Counted from the stretch's first letter, positions 43,190-52,811 are shown. The stretch is 64,000 nt of DNA from Peribacillus simplex (GCF_030123325.1 NZ_CP126106.1:1144001-1208000); one strand, 5' to 3'. Translations and numbers: made by a program. Notes: a model not told the origin generated them from the letters alone.

Positions 43190-43378
43190 TCAGCGATGAA
43201 AAAGCAATAAAGCGCCTGAAGGTGATGTACAGCGATGTGTTCGATCTTGATAGTTTTTTTCCTTTAATAGATTTTGTCCCAATTCTTTTGCTTGTTCATC
43301 ATTCTCGGCTGTAAATGATTCATCCAATAGTTTTTCCCCTGACGGTTCAAAAACGGTTAATTTGTATATTCTGCTCAT
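43190..43378 (-). CDS. YhzD-like small protein, 62 aa
   Basis: Small protein starting SRIYKLTVFEPSGEKLLDES and ending HRCTSPSGALLLFHR, resembling the YhzD family of unknown function found beside yhaO/yhaR genes in bacilli. Start at 43378 chosen from GGGAG nine bases upstream; an earlier start is possible. Cytoplasmic. Confidence 0.65.
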   Translation of the reverse strand: MSRIYKLTVFEPSGEKLLDESFTAENDEQAKELGQNLLKEKNYQDRTHRCTSPSGALLLFHR

Positions 43379-43711
43379 TTTCAAAAACTCCCTTGTCAAT
43401 AATGATGCTGTCTTTTATCTGAAGATAGGTACTGTTATACAAATTTTATCATTATCTGTCAATTTTGACTATTGTTATGTAAGGGAATGTATTAAGACAG
43501 GGAATATTGATAAGTAGCTGAATATCTAGAAAAATGATGGAAAATATCTAAATCGAACTAATTTTATGGTTTCTTCTTTTAAGTTTGGAAACAATGAAAA
43601 CAAAACCTATTTATACTAGAGGAATTCTCTCTTTAAAAGGAAAAATCATAAATGATATAATAAACCTGAGTAAAAGGTAGGAAGTGTATGGATCGAAGGG
43701 GGATTTTTTGA
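43379..43711. other. 333-base intergenic region upstream of the cysK-like gene
   Basis: AT-rich divergent promoter region. No T-box, S-box or clear operator palindrome was seen. A GGGGGA ribosome site precedes the cysK-like gene. Confidence 0.4.
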
Positions 43712-44635
43712 ATGACGGTAAAAATCGTTAATAATATCACTGAATTGATAGGGGATACACCTGTTGTAAGGATTAATCATTTAACGGCGGAGGGTGACGC
43801 TGATGTATTTGTGAAACTTGAATATTTCAATCCGAGCCGCAGCGTAAAAGATCGGGCTGCCTTCAACTTAATTAGGCAGGCAGAATTGGATGGTATCATT
43901 CAATCCGGGGCCACGATCATAGAACCAACATCAGGGAATACAGGAATTGGGCTTGCTATGAATGCCGCGGCAAAGGGGTATCGGGCCATTATGGTCATGC
44001 CGGATAATATGTCGAAAGAAAGAATCAATATCTTAAAGGCATACGGAGCGGAAGTTGTCCTAACCCCTGCATCAGAGCGGATGCCTGGAGCCATTCGTAA
44101 AGCTGAGGAACTTGCAGCGGAGATTCCTAATAGCTTTATTCCGCAGCAATTCGAGAACCAAGCCAATCCTGATATTCACAGAGTGACGACAGCAGTCGAG
44201 ATTCTGGATCAGATGGATGGAAACCTGGATGTGTTTGTCGCTACTGCTGGAACGGGAGGAACGATAACCGGTACAGGTGAAGCCTTAAAAGAACATCTGC
44301 CGGAGTTAAAGGTTGTCGTTGTCGAGCCTAAGGGTTCCCCAGTTCTTTCCGGCGGAAAGCCTGGTCCCCATAAATTAGTGGGTACGAGCCCTGGTTTTAT
44401 CCCCAACATTTTAAATACAGAGGTATTTGATGAGATCGTTCAAGCGGCAGATGAAGATGCGATTTCCACCATGAAGGATTTGGCCTCGAAGGAAGGTATA
44501 TTGATTGGACCTTCAGGAGGTGCCTCTGTCTGGACCGCCCTGCAGGAAGCCCGTCGTCTTGGAAGTGGCAAACGAGTATTATGCATTGCACCGGATAATG
44601 GTGAACGATATTTAAGTATGGATATTTTTAAATGA
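43712..44635 (+). CDS. cysteine synthase family enzyme
   Basis: PLP-dependent O-acetylserine sulfhydrylase-type protein, 307 aa. PLP lysine in NPSRSVKDRAAF (Lys about 43), asparagine loop EPTSGNTGIGLA (about 70-81), phosphate-binding GTGGTITGTG (about 176-185) and C-terminal GPSGGASVWTAL. Could be CysK or the related YtkP; the two cannot be separated here. No CymR site was recognised. Single gene with strong terminator. Confidence 0.9.
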   Translation: MTVKIVNNITELIGDTPVVRINHLTAEGDADVFVKLEYFNPSRSVKDRAAFNLIRQAELDGIIQSGATIIEPTSGNTGIGLAMNAAAKGYRAIMVMPDNMSKERINILKAYGAEVVLTPASERMPGAIRKAEELAAEIPNSFIPQQFENQANPDIHRVTTAVEILDQMDGNLDVFVATAGTGGTITGTGEALKEHLPELKVVVVEPKGSPVLSGGKPGPHKLVGTSPGFIPNILNTEVFDEIVQAADEDAISTMKDLASKEGILIGPSGGASVWTALQEARRLGSGKRVLCIAPDNGERYLSMDIFK

Positions 44636-44637
44636 AG

Positions 44638-44691
44638 AAAAAGACCGAATGCCGTGCATGAAACAATGTTCACGCCATTCGGTCTTTTTCC
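44638..44691 (+). terminator. terminator of the cysK-like gene
   Basis: Long stem AAAAAGACCGAATG / CATTCGGTCTTTTT. Confidence 0.9.
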
Positions 44692-44812
44692 TGTTGAAAT
44701 TGACAATACTGGAATAACCAGGTACATGATGCCGTATTAAAATAATAATGTATGGGAAAGTATGTTCTGTTTGTGTTAGAATTAAATGTTGAAAGAAATC
44801 GAGGTGATACTT

Positions 44813-46024
44813 TTGAGCGGTTTGAAGTTCATTCATGCGGCGGATCTCCATTTGGATAGTCCCTTTTCAGGGTTGAAGGATATGCCGTCATCTATATTAA
44901 AGGAATTAAGGGACAGTCCGTTTAAAGCTTTTAAAACTATCATTAATGAAGCAATTTCCCATCAGGTTGACTTTATCGTGTTATCGGGGGATCTATTTGA
45001 TGGGGAAAATCGGAGTCTCCGGACACAGGTCCGCTTTCGAGCCGAAATGGAAAAACTCCAGCAGCATCAGATCCCTGCTTATATCATTCATGGTAACCAT
45101 GATCATCTCGGCGGCTCATGGATCTCTGTGGGGCTGCCGGATAATGTCCACGTATTTTCAGGGAAAACCGAAGTGAAAAGGTTTGAAAAAATCGATGGGA
45201 CGACTGTCCACCTTTATGGATTCAGTTATCCACGCCGTCACGTAAGGGAGAGAATGATCGAAACCTACATAAAAGCTGAAGGGGCCGATTATCATATAGG
45301 TCTGCTTCATGGGAACTTGGAAGGCAATTCCGAACATAGCCCATACGCCCCTTTTTCATTGAAGGAACTAGCTGCTAAAGATTTCGATTATTGGGCATTA
45401 GGCCATATTCATAAACATCAGGTAGTTTCAGAAGATCCACTAGTGATATACCCAGGGAATATTCAAGGCAGGAACAGAAAGGAGTCCGGCATTAAAGGGT
45501 GCTTGCTTGTTGAATTCGACGGGGACATGAAGCGTCATTCTTTTATTGAAACCTCTGAGGTGATATGGGAAAGCGAAACAATTGAAATATCCGCGGAAGG
45601 TGGATTTGATGCCCTGTTCAAGCAATGCAAGGAAGTAATCGAACAGAAGGGTTTCGATGGGAGAAACTTTCTTTTGGAATTGAAGCTGGATGCAGGTGAC
45701 GCAGCAGGTCCTTCCGGGGATTATCTTGAAGAATTGACCCGGATCTTGCAGGAAGAGGACCAAGGGGAACCATTTATCTGGGTGTATAAAATCAAAGTCA
45801 TCCAGTCCATGCCGATGATTAGGTCAAATGAAAGAATATCGCCCTTTATGGCTGAGGTATCGATGCTTGCATCTGAATTTGATGATACGGATGCTGCCCT
45901 GGCCCCGCTTTATATTCATCCGGGTGCAAGACGGTTTCTTGATTCAATAGGTCCGGAAGAGCAGAGGGAACTTTTGGATGAAGCGGAAAGATGGCTTTTG
46001 CAAGTTTTTGAAGCGAATAAATGA
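44813..46024 (+). CDS. yhaO: YhaO, SbcD/Mre11-like metallophosphoesterase
   Basis: Calcineurin-fold nuclease, 403 aa (B. subtilis YhaO 408). Metal-binding motifs in order: HAADLHLDS (residues 6-14), LSGDLFD (about 51-57), GNHDHLG (about 91-97), LLHGNLEG and GHIHKHQ (about 200-206). Expected to be a DNA exonuclease/endonuclease subunit working with the next gene, YhaN. TTG start at 44813 follows GAGGTG; the earlier ATG would overlap that site. yhaN begins 21 bases later. Confidence 0.9.
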   Translation: MSGLKFIHAADLHLDSPFSGLKDMPSSILKELRDSPFKAFKTIINEAISHQVDFIVLSGDLFDGENRSLRTQVRFRAEMEKLQQHQIPAYIIHGNHDHLGGSWISVGLPDNVHVFSGKTEVKRFEKIDGTTVHLYGFSYPRRHVRERMIETYIKAEGADYHIGLLHGNLEGNSEHSPYAPFSLKELAAKDFDYWALGHIHKHQVVSEDPLVIYPGNIQGRNRKESGIKGCLLVEFDGDMKRHSFIETSEVIWESETIEISAEGGFDALFKQCKEVIEQKGFDGRNFLLELKLDAGDAAGPSGDYLEELTRILQEEDQGEPFIWVYKIKVIQSMPMIRSNERISPFMAEVSMLASEFDDTDAALAPLYIHPGARRFLDSIGPEEQRELLDEAERWLLQVFEANK

Positions 46025-46045
46025 ATGTAGGGAGGAGGAACGGAT

Positions 46046-49000
46046 TTGATTATTAAAGACCTCCATGTTTATGGTTACGGCAAACTCGAAAATCAGCGTT
46101 TTCCTGAATTGGGACAGCTGCAGGTTTTCTTTGGGGAAAATGAATCGGGCAAGTCAACCATCATGTCCTTCATTCATAGTATGCTGTTTGGTTTTCCGAC
46201 AAAGGTTCAAAACGAACCGCGTTACGAGCCCAAAATGCATGCCAAATATGGGGGAAGGCTCAGTCTCATAACAAAAAATGAAGGGGAAATCGTCATTGAG
46301 CGTGTGAAGGGAAAGGCTACTGGTGATGTAAAATTGACCTTCGAGGATGGAAGGGTCGGCGGCGAGGAAGAATTGAATGAGATTCTCCACGGCGTTGATA
46401 AAAACTATTACCAAGCCATTTTTTCTTTCGACCTTCAAGGTCTGCAGGGATTACATACATTAAGTGAAGGGACCATGAGCAAATATCTGCTTTCAGCTGG
46501 GCTGATTGGGAATGATAAACTTCTTGAAGCCGAAACGAAATTGCAAAAGGAGCTCGATTTAAGGTTCAAGCCTTCAGGCCAAAAACCTTTACTGAATGTG
46601 AGATTGAAAGAACTTAAGGAATTGCAGAAAAAGGTGAAAGCATCGGAAGAAGAACAGCAGTCATATACGGCATTACTTCAGGAAGAAGCAAAACTTAAGG
46701 AGGAGCTCTCTAAAGTCACGATGGATATTCAAGAGATTGAAGAGGACCTTGTAAACGTGAGCACTTTTTTGCGAATTAAACCCTTGGTTGAAGAACAGCG
46801 GGAACTTGAAACAGAATTAAGTGAAATTCCGGAGGTGAGTTTTCCTGTTGATGGCTTAAAAAGACTTGAACAGTTTCAGGCAGTTGGAATGCCCATGAAA
46901 GCCCAGCTTGCGGCATTGACTGAGAAGATGGACAAACTTGAGGTAAAACTCACGGAAATCGAAATCAATCCGTTCATCAAGGAGCATAAAGAGCAGATTG
47001 AACATGCAATCGATCAAGGAACATTGCTGGAGAAGCTTGAGCTGGATATAAGAAAAGCGGAACACGAAAGGCTGTTGGAAGAAAAGAATATTGAAAAGGT
47101 GAAGCAGGAATTATTCTTGGATGTTTCTGATGATGAAATAAGAAAACTGGATATCAGTACATTCATGAAGGAAAAGGTGAAAAGGGCCGAGAGGGAAAAG
47201 CATCAACTCCAAAATGATAAAAAACAGCTTGATGAGAAATATGGACTGCAAAAGGATAGTCTGGAAACTACAGAATCCCGCTTGAAGGAGATAAAGGCCC
47301 AGTTACTCCCAGATGAAAAAAGAATCGAGCTGGAGTCTTTATACAACAAGCAGAATAACATCGAATTTGAAGCGGCACAATCCCTTATTCTTGATGAACA
47401 AATACTCGAGCTTGAAAAGCAACTGGCTTTACAGAGGAAGAAGGAAGCGCATAATCGCAAGCGTTCACTTATCATGAATGGCAGTTTGATAGTACTTCTT
47501 TGTTTAGGTGCGATCGGAAGTTATTTCAGTGAACAGATTTTGTTGGGGATTATACTTCTAGCCATGGCTGTTCTGTTTGCCGTTTCCAGGCATCTCTTTA
47601 AAGGTGATGATATATTGTCCGGATATATCAGGCAAATGGATGAGATGAAAAGGAAAAGGGCAGCAATTGGCAGTGAAACTAATCGAGTGAGTGATGGAGA
47701 GTCGATGGGTAGGTTGCTTGAAATGGACCAACGTCTTCAAAGGCGGTTTGAAAGTGAAATGTTTAAATATGAAGAAAGGGAGGAAGCGTTTGAATCGACC
47801 ATTCAGGAATATGCTACTTGGGAAGCTAGCAGGGACCGATTGGATAAAGAAGTGAGAAGCCTCTTAAGCGGTTGGGGCCTGTCTTATCCCGGAATGGAAA
47901 TCAATCTTGAATCTGTATTTGAACTTCTTGAGAAGTGGAAGGAAGCCGTTGATAGGAAATATGAAGCAATCAAGATGCACAATTTTCTGCATGCAGAGTT
48001 TGAGGGTAAATCGAAGGCTTTATTTCATTTTGCACACAGCCTTGATTTTGAACCATCCACATGGCGGGAAGCGATTGGCCTATTGAAACGGGAAATGAAT
48101 AAAGCGGTTGAATACTCCGTTCAACTAATACAATGGATGCAGGAACGTAGTCATTTGACGAACGAAATCGAGAAGTTGACGTTGGAAAAAGGCTATCTTG
48201 ATTCAGAAATGGAAATGCTTTTTAAGTTAGCGAAGGTCAAGGACGAGGAAGAGTTCAGGCAAGACGCTGCATTGTCCGAAAAGAAAATTGCTTTACAAAA
48301 ACAGCTCGATTTGATCACCATACAAATTGGGCAATCCAGAATGCTGCCTGAACAAATCCAAACTTACTTAAAACAGGGGATCAACACGTATACTTTTGAA
48401 AATTTAGAACGGAAACGTAAGGATTCAGTAAAGGTGAAATCACTTTTATTAGAGAAACAGGCGGATGCGAAGCATAAGATAAAACAGCTTGAAGTTTCAG
48501 GGATTTATGATGACTTACTTCATCGTTTTTATGAGGAAAAAGCTGCATTTAACGAAGAGGCGAAGGAATGGGCGAAATTGGCAATAGCCAAAAGCTTATT
48601 GAATAAAACCTTGGACCGATATAAAAGGGAACGCCTACCGAAGGTCATCGCTGATGCAGAGCGGCATTTTTCCTTTTTAACGAATGGAAGCTATCATAAA
48701 ATCATCCTTGATCAGTCGGGAGAAGGCATATGGGTACAGCGCAGTGATGGTTTGAGTTTCAGGGTTGAAGAGGTCAGCCGCGGGACAGCAGAGCAAATTT
48801 ATGTTTCCCTAAGGCTCGCACTTGCTGATCATACTTTTGAAAATGATTCATTTCCTCTCATCATTGATGATAGTTTCGTCAATTTTGATGCGGAAAGGAC
48901 AAAACGGATGCTCAAGTTATTGGAAAAAGTTTCGGAAAAACGGCAAATTTTATTTTTTACTTGTCACCGATATATAATGGAGTACTTTAGAGAAAACCAA

Positions 49001-49075
49001 GTGATTCGTCTATCCAGCCCCGTATTGCGCCAAGATATGAATGATTTGATCATCCCGAAATATAATGGGTTATAA
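46046..49075 (+). CDS. yhaN: YhaN, SbcC/Rad50-like SMC-type ATPase with a membrane segment
   Basis: 1009-aa AAA ATPase: Walker A FFGENESGKSTI (about residues 28-39), extended coiled coil (about 180-460), a hydrophobic pair of segments (about 475-520), second coiled coil to about 860, then signature-like VSRGTAEQIYVSLRLAL and Walker B FPLIIDDSFVNFD. This is the Rad50/SbcC layout but with a probable membrane hairpin at the tip of the coil where SbcC has a zinc hook. TTG start with GGGAGGAGG. Acts with YhaO in DNA end processing or repair by inference. Confidence 0.92.
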   Translation: MIIKDLHVYGYGKLENQRFPELGQLQVFFGENESGKSTIMSFIHSMLFGFPTKVQNEPRYEPKMHAKYGGRLSLITKNEGEIVIERVKGKATGDVKLTFEDGRVGGEEELNEILHGVDKNYYQAIFSFDLQGLQGLHTLSEGTMSKYLLSAGLIGNDKLLEAETKLQKELDLRFKPSGQKPLLNVRLKELKELQKKVKASEEEQQSYTALLQEEAKLKEELSKVTMDIQEIEEDLVNVSTFLRIKPLVEEQRELETELSEIPEVSFPVDGLKRLEQFQAVGMPMKAQLAALTEKMDKLEVKLTEIEINPFIKEHKEQIEHAIDQGTLLEKLELDIRKAEHERLLEEKNIEKVKQELFLDVSDDEIRKLDISTFMKEKVKRAEREKHQLQNDKKQLDEKYGLQKDSLETTESRLKEIKAQLLPDEKRIELESLYNKQNNIEFEAAQSLILDEQILELEKQLALQRKKEAHNRKRSLIMNGSLIVLLCLGAIGSYFSEQILLGIILLAMAVLFAVSRHLFKGDDILSGYIRQMDEMKRKRAAIGSETNRVSDGESMGRLLEMDQRLQRRFESEMFKYEEREEAFESTIQEYATWEASRDRLDKEVRSLLSGWGLSYPGMEINLESVFELLEKWKEAVDRKYEAIKMHNFLHAEFEGKSKALFHFAHSLDFEPSTWREAIGLLKREMNKAVEYSVQLIQWMQERSHLTNEIEKLTLEKGYLDSEMEMLFKLAKVKDEEEFRQDAALSEKKIALQKQLDLITIQIGQSRMLPEQIQTYLKQGINTYTFENLERKRKDSVKVKSLLLEKQADAKHKIKQLEVSGIYDDLLHRFYEEKAAFNEEAKEWAKLAIAKSLLNKTLDRYKRERLPKVIADAERHFSFLTNGSYHKIILDQSGEGIWVQRSDGLSFRVEEVSRGTAEQIYVSLRLALADHTFENDSFPLIIDDSFVNFDAERTKRMLKLLEKVSEKRQILFFTCHRYIMEYFRENQVIRLSSPVLRQDMNDLIIPKYNGL

Positions 49076-49100
49076 ACTATAAATAAAGAGAGTGAAGTCA

Positions 49101-49514
49101 TTGAAAATGAATGAGTTTGTAAGTCACCATGATTCTTCTTTGGAGCTAATAATCGAAAAGGAGTTTCCTGGCGAACGATGTGTTGGGGGAAAATATTCTG
49201 CCAAAGGACATAGCATCACTTTATATGAGAGAGATATCGAAATTCAGTGTGAACGCTACCTAGGCTCGCTTGAAAGGCTTGAGGAATATTCATGGGTGAT
49301 CCTCACACATGAGTTGGGCCACGCATTGGATCCCGAACTTGCTGTGCTTAGTGAGGAGCTATACACTACAGGAAAATCAGAAATCCTTTATCAAATAGAG
49401 GTCAATGCATGGAGTATTGCAGAAGGATTAATTCCTTTCACCTTTCAGGATTTATTTACCTTCATTAGGGATGAATCCTTGGAACATTGTACAAATCGCC
49501 TGCTGGTCGGTTAA
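49101..49514 (+). CDS. small HExxH metallopeptidase-like protein
   Basis: About 137 aa with zincin motif ILTHELGHALDPEL (about residues 87-100) and a downstream Glu in QIEVNAWSIAEGL (about 117-129) positioned like the third zinc ligand of ImmA/IrrE-type proteins. No signal peptide or membrane span. Starts at GTG 49092, TTG 49101 and ATG 49107 are possible, and none has a strong ribosome site. It begins about 20 bases after yhaN, implying cotranscription; I do not recall it in the B. subtilis locus. Confidence 0.75.
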   Translation: MKMNEFVSHHDSSLELIIEKEFPGERCVGGKYSAKGHSITLYERDIEIQCERYLGSLERLEEYSWVILTHELGHALDPELAVLSEELYTTGKSEILYQIEVNAWSIAEGLIPFTFQDLFTFIRDESLEHCTNRLLVG

Positions 49515-49542
49515 AAGGCTCTCCATATGGAGGGCCTTTTTT
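49513..49542 (+). terminator. terminator of yhaO-yhaN-metallopeptidase operon
   Basis: Stem AAAGGCTCTCC / GGAGGGCCTTT followed by TTTATTTT. Confidence 0.85.
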
Positions 49543-49782
49543 ATTTTCCGCTAAATGGAGCTTGGAAATTCCGATACGGTTTGTGCCGAGGGGGAGAATG
49601 GACTAATGAATCGTTCGGAAGATACAGGAAGTGGTAAATGGTATGGCATGTTAATATAATGTACCGATTTTTTACATTAATGTTTCCAAAGGAAGCTTCA
49701 TATCTTTAAAGGGGTATTCACTTTAATGAATCGTTTAAGAGGAATGGGACATGGATTTTTTGGTTTATATTTTTTTAAAAGA
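49543..49782. other. intergenic region upstream of the Fur-type promoter
   Basis: 240 bases of AT-rich sequence with no supported gene or structured element. Confidence 0.4.
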
Positions 49783-49811
49783 TTGACAGTGAGAATCATT
49801 TTCATTAAACT
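49783..49811 (+). promoter_or_regulatory. promoter with overlapping Fur box
   Basis: TTGACA (49783-49788) and TAAACT (49806-49811), 17-base spacer. The spacer contains TGAGAATcATTTTCA (49790-49804), a 7-1-7 palindrome matching the Fur box TGATAATnATTATCA at 13 of 15 positions. Indicates iron repression of the two genes that follow. Confidence 0.8.
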
Positions 49812-49842
49812 AGTATTATTAGACTAAAAGGGGAGTATTTTA

Positions 49843-50667
49843 ATGCGACCAGCTATTAACACACAGTCTTTATCGCTCGGTTATGGTGAAAAATTAATTA
49901 TAAATGATATGAATATAGAAATACCCAAAGGGGAGATCACCGTATTCATCGGTGCTAATGGATGTGGAAAATCAACACTGCTAAGGTCGGTTGCCCGATT
50001 GTTAAAACCTCAATCCGGCTCAGTTTTACTCGAAGGCAAAGCGATTTCGACCATGTCATCGAAGGATGTAGCAAGAAAGATGGCGATTCTTCCACAATCC
50101 CCGGTTGCTCCTGAAGGACTTACAGTCTATCAACTTGTTAAACAAGGAAGATATCCTTATCAAAGTTGGTTGAAACAGTGGAGTTCCGTGGATGAAGAAA
50201 AAGTTCAAAAGGCGATTGAAGCAACGAACCTGACCGGTTTAAAGGATCAGGCAGTCGATGAATTATCGGGAGGCCAGAAGCAAAGGGCATGGATAGCAAT
50301 GACGCTGGCTCAGGATACGGACGTCATTTTGTTGGATGAACCGACTACATATCTTGATATGACCCACCAAATCGAGATTCTGGACTTATTGTTCGACTTG
50401 AATGAGTTTGAGAACCGAACGATCGTGATGGTGCTTCATGATTTGAATTTAGCTTGCCGTTATGCGGATAATCTGGTGGCACTTAAAGATGGGGCGATAC
50501 ATGCTCAAGGCCGGCCAGAGGATATCATCACTCCTGAATTGGTACGGCATGTATTCAGCATGGAATGTCAAATTTCTTTTGATCCAATTTTCGGCAGTCC
50601 CATGTGTGTCCCGTTTGGTAAAGGCCGCTACGCCCAAGGTCAGTTAAAAGCGCTGGCCAATGCATAA
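49843..50667 (+). CDS. iron-siderophore ABC transporter ATPase (FecE/YusV-like)
   Basis: 274-aa ATPase of the iron-complex import family. Walker A GANGCGKSTL (about 36-45), signature LSGGQKQR, Walker B VILLDEPTTYLD and switch His in MVLHDLNLA. Lacks its own permease and binding protein here, as for YusV of B. subtilis, which serves several siderophore systems. Preceded by a Fur-box promoter and overlapping the next gene by eight bases. Confidence 0.9.
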   Translation: MRPAINTQSLSLGYGEKLIINDMNIEIPKGEITVFIGANGCGKSTLLRSVARLLKPQSGSVLLEGKAISTMSSKDVARKMAILPQSPVAPEGLTVYQLVKQGRYPYQSWLKQWSSVDEEKVQKAIEATNLTGLKDQAVDELSGGQKQRAWIAMTLAQDTDVILLDEPTTYLDMTHQIEILDLLFDLNEFENRTIVMVLHDLNLACRYADNLVALKDGAIHAQGRPEDIITPELVRHVFSMECQISFDPIFGSPMCVPFGKGRYAQGQLKALANA

Positions 50668-51358
50668 CCTAACACCTGCTATTGAAAAAGAGCTGCAGGG
50701 ATATCGCATTTCCTTTCGAGATGAAGCCAAAGTTTCCAAGACCTTCAATCATGCTGATGAGCTTATTCAGTATGCACAGGCCCGGACCGGTGCTGAAACG
50801 TCAAGGATAGCAATTTCAATGTGGTTCAGACGCTATGCTTTTTTTGTCACGGCACAATTCTACATGTTCAGCAAACATCGGCTTATCTGGGAAGGCACAC
50901 TTCAGGAAATTGGCGTTTTGGATGATCCAGAAGGTGAACATTGGCTCCCGAACTTTTTGCTGAAAACTAACCGGTGGAGCAATGTCACGGAAAAGGAAAG
51001 CACATCTGCCCTCCATTCCATATTAAGCAGCTTTGGCGCTGATGCCATTCGCTTCTTTTCCGGAACTGTTAAAATATCCAAACTAGTGCTCTGGGAAAAT
51101 ATTTGGAGTTATACGGTATGGATGTATAGTGAGTTATTGAAGCAGGCAGATATAAAGACGCGAGTTGAAAAGGACATTGAAATGCTGCTTGAAGATGAGG
51201 TATGGCTTAATATTGAAAAGCATTCGCCTTTTAAACGATTCATTGGGGAAAAAAGTGTTCCGGCTTCCATGAATCCTTATAAACGGGTGACATGCTGTTT
51301 ATATTACCGAATTGAGGGTCAGGAAAAATGTGCGTATTGTCCGAACAAAAACTATTGA
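50660..51358 (+). CDS. FhuF-like ferric-siderophore reductase with [2Fe-2S] motif
   Basis: 232-aa protein whose C-terminus carries CC-x10-C-x2-C (CCLYYRIEGQEKCAYC), the hallmark iron-sulfur ligand pattern of FhuF/siderophore-interacting reductases. The rest has a Trp-rich IucA/FhuF-like fold. Expected to reduce Fe(III) from imported siderophores in the cytoplasm. Coupled to the ATPase gene by overlap; no separate ribosome site is obvious. Confidence 0.85.
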   Translation: MHNLTPAIEKELQGYRISFRDEAKVSKTFNHADELIQYAQARTGAETSRIAISMWFRRYAFFVTAQFYMFSKHRLIWEGTLQEIGVLDDPEGEHWLPNFLLKTNRWSNVTEKESTSALHSILSSFGADAIRFFSGTVKISKLVLWENIWSYTVWMYSELLKQADIKTRVEKDIEMLLEDEVWLNIEKHSPFKRFIGEKSVPASMNPYKRVTCCLYYRIEGQEKCAYCPNKNY

Positions 51359-51373
51359 AATAGATTTGATTGG

Positions 51374-51405
51374 GGAGCCAGGCTTGGGGTCAAGCCTGGT
51401 TTTCT
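51374..51405 (+). terminator. terminator of the siderophore operon
   Basis: Stem AGCCAGGCTT / AAGCCTGGTT followed by TTCTTG. Confidence 0.8.
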
Positions 51406-51536
51406 TGTGGAGTGATAAGGGACGGTCAGCTTAGGCCTTTTCTGGTCCATTGTCCATCACTTATTAACGAAAACTAAACGCACTAACGAGATTGGTATGT
51501 TATAATGTTGATATTTAATTGAACGGAGGCAGTCGC

Positions 51537-52475
51537 ATGGGAAATGGGATCATACACTACGGAATTGGTGAAGTAGTAGATATATATATGTACATTAAAA
51601 CGAGTACAAAAGCGGTAGCAAGTAATGGAAAGCCATTTTTAACATTGATTTTATGCGATAAAACCGGGGAGATCGAGGCAAAGCTATGGGATGTTTCCGA
51701 GGCTGATGAAAAAACATACAGTGCGGAAGCTACGGTGAAAGTTCAAGGGGAAGTCCAGAATTATCGAGGACGCAGCCAATTGAAAATCCGTAATATCAGA
51801 ATTACTTCAGACACTGATGGGGTAACGAAAGCCGATTTAATCCAAACGGCCCCTATAAGTCAGGAAGAAATGATGGAAACCATCACTCAATTCATTTTTG
51901 AAATGAGGAATCCGAATATCCAAAGGGTGACTAGGCATCTCATAAAAAAATATCAGAATGAATTCCTGACGTTTCCTGCTGCCACCAAGAACCATCATGA
52001 GTATATGTCGGGTCTGGCTTATCACGTTGTTTCGATGCTAGGGCTGGCTAAGGCCATATCAACACTATATCCTTCCCTCAATAAGGATCTTTTGTATGCA
52101 GGCGTCATTCTCCATGACCTTGGAAAGGTACATGAGCTATCTGGACCTGTTTCGACTGTTTATACAGTTGAAGGGAACTTGTTGGGGCATATCACCATCA
52201 TGGTAAATGAAGTCGGCAAAGCTGCAGAGGAATTGGGCATTGAAGCGGAAGAAATCATGATTCTCAAGCACTTGATATTAAGCCACCATGGTAAAGCTGA
52301 GTGGGGCAGTCCAAAACCGCCAATGGTTAGGGAAGCGGAAGTGCTGCATTATATTGATAATATGGATGCCAAGATAAATATGATGGACCGGGCATTGGAA
52401 AAAGTGAAACCGGGTGAATTTACGGAAAGAGTCTTCGCGCTCGATAATCGTTCATTCTATAAACCAACATTTTAA
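51537..52475 (+). CDS. yhaM: 3'-5' exoribonuclease YhaM
   Basis: 312 aa (314 in B. subtilis). N-terminal OB-fold domain (about residues 10-100) and a C-terminal HD phosphohydrolase-type domain with HHEYMSGLAYHV (about 155-166) and VILHDLGK (about 190-197), then SHHGKAEWG. Degrades RNA and possibly DNA. ATG 51537 follows CGGAGG; the six-codon longer frame is rejected. Confidence 0.93.
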   Translation: MGNGIIHYGIGEVVDIYMYIKTSTKAVASNGKPFLTLILCDKTGEIEAKLWDVSEADEKTYSAEATVKVQGEVQNYRGRSQLKIRNIRITSDTDGVTKADLIQTAPISQEEMMETITQFIFEMRNPNIQRVTRHLIKKYQNEFLTFPAATKNHHEYMSGLAYHVVSMLGLAKAISTLYPSLNKDLLYAGVILHDLGKVHELSGPVSTVYTVEGNLLGHITIMVNEVGKAAEELGIEAEEIMILKHLILSHHGKAEWGSPKPPMVREAEVLHYIDNMDAKINMMDRALEKVKPGEFTERVFALDNRSFYKPTF

Positions 52476-52574
52476 TGAAATATGTTTCTTTCTCGAAGGA
52501 GAAAGAAGCATATTTTTTTTGTTCACGCATATTCTCTAGTAAATGAATAGTAGATTTTTTGGGAGGGAATGGAC

Positions 52575-52757
52575 ATGCCAATTTGGATCTGGTTCGTGTT
52601 TATTGGGATAATTGTCAGTGCAGTCATGTCAATTTGGACAGCTAGGCAGGAACGCCTCATAGATGATGCTTGGATTGAGAAGGAAGGTCAGAAGTACATT
52701 GAACGCATGGAAGAAGAGCGCGAGAGGCGTAAAAAGGATATAAATCCGGGGGCATGA
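52575..52757 (+). CDS. yhaL: sporulation protein YhaL
   Basis: 60 aa. One N-terminal membrane segment (about residues 3-22), then a charged helix (IEKEGQKYIERMEEERERRK) typical of the Spore_YhaL family. Expressed during sporulation in B. subtilis; role unknown. Start at the second ATG, seven bases after GGGAGGG. The order yhaM-yhaL-prsA is conserved. Confidence 0.85.
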   Translation: MPIWIWFVFIGIIVSAVMSIWTARQERLIDDAWIEKEGQKYIERMEEERERRKKDINPGA

Positions 52758-52766
52758 CTCGAATGA

Positions 52767-52804
52767 TGAAAAAAAAGCGACAGGCAAACCCTGACGCTTT
52801 TTTC
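52767..52804. terminator. shared terminator of yhaL and prsA
   Basis: Stem AAAAAAGCGaCAGG / CCTGaCGCTTTTTT between convergent genes; T-run on both strands. Confidence 0.85.
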
Positions 52805-52811
52805 TATTCAA

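Noticed and set aside
43379..43711. T-box or S-box leader ahead of the cysK-like gene
   Set aside because: None of the conserved leader motifs or a terminator was found in the region.
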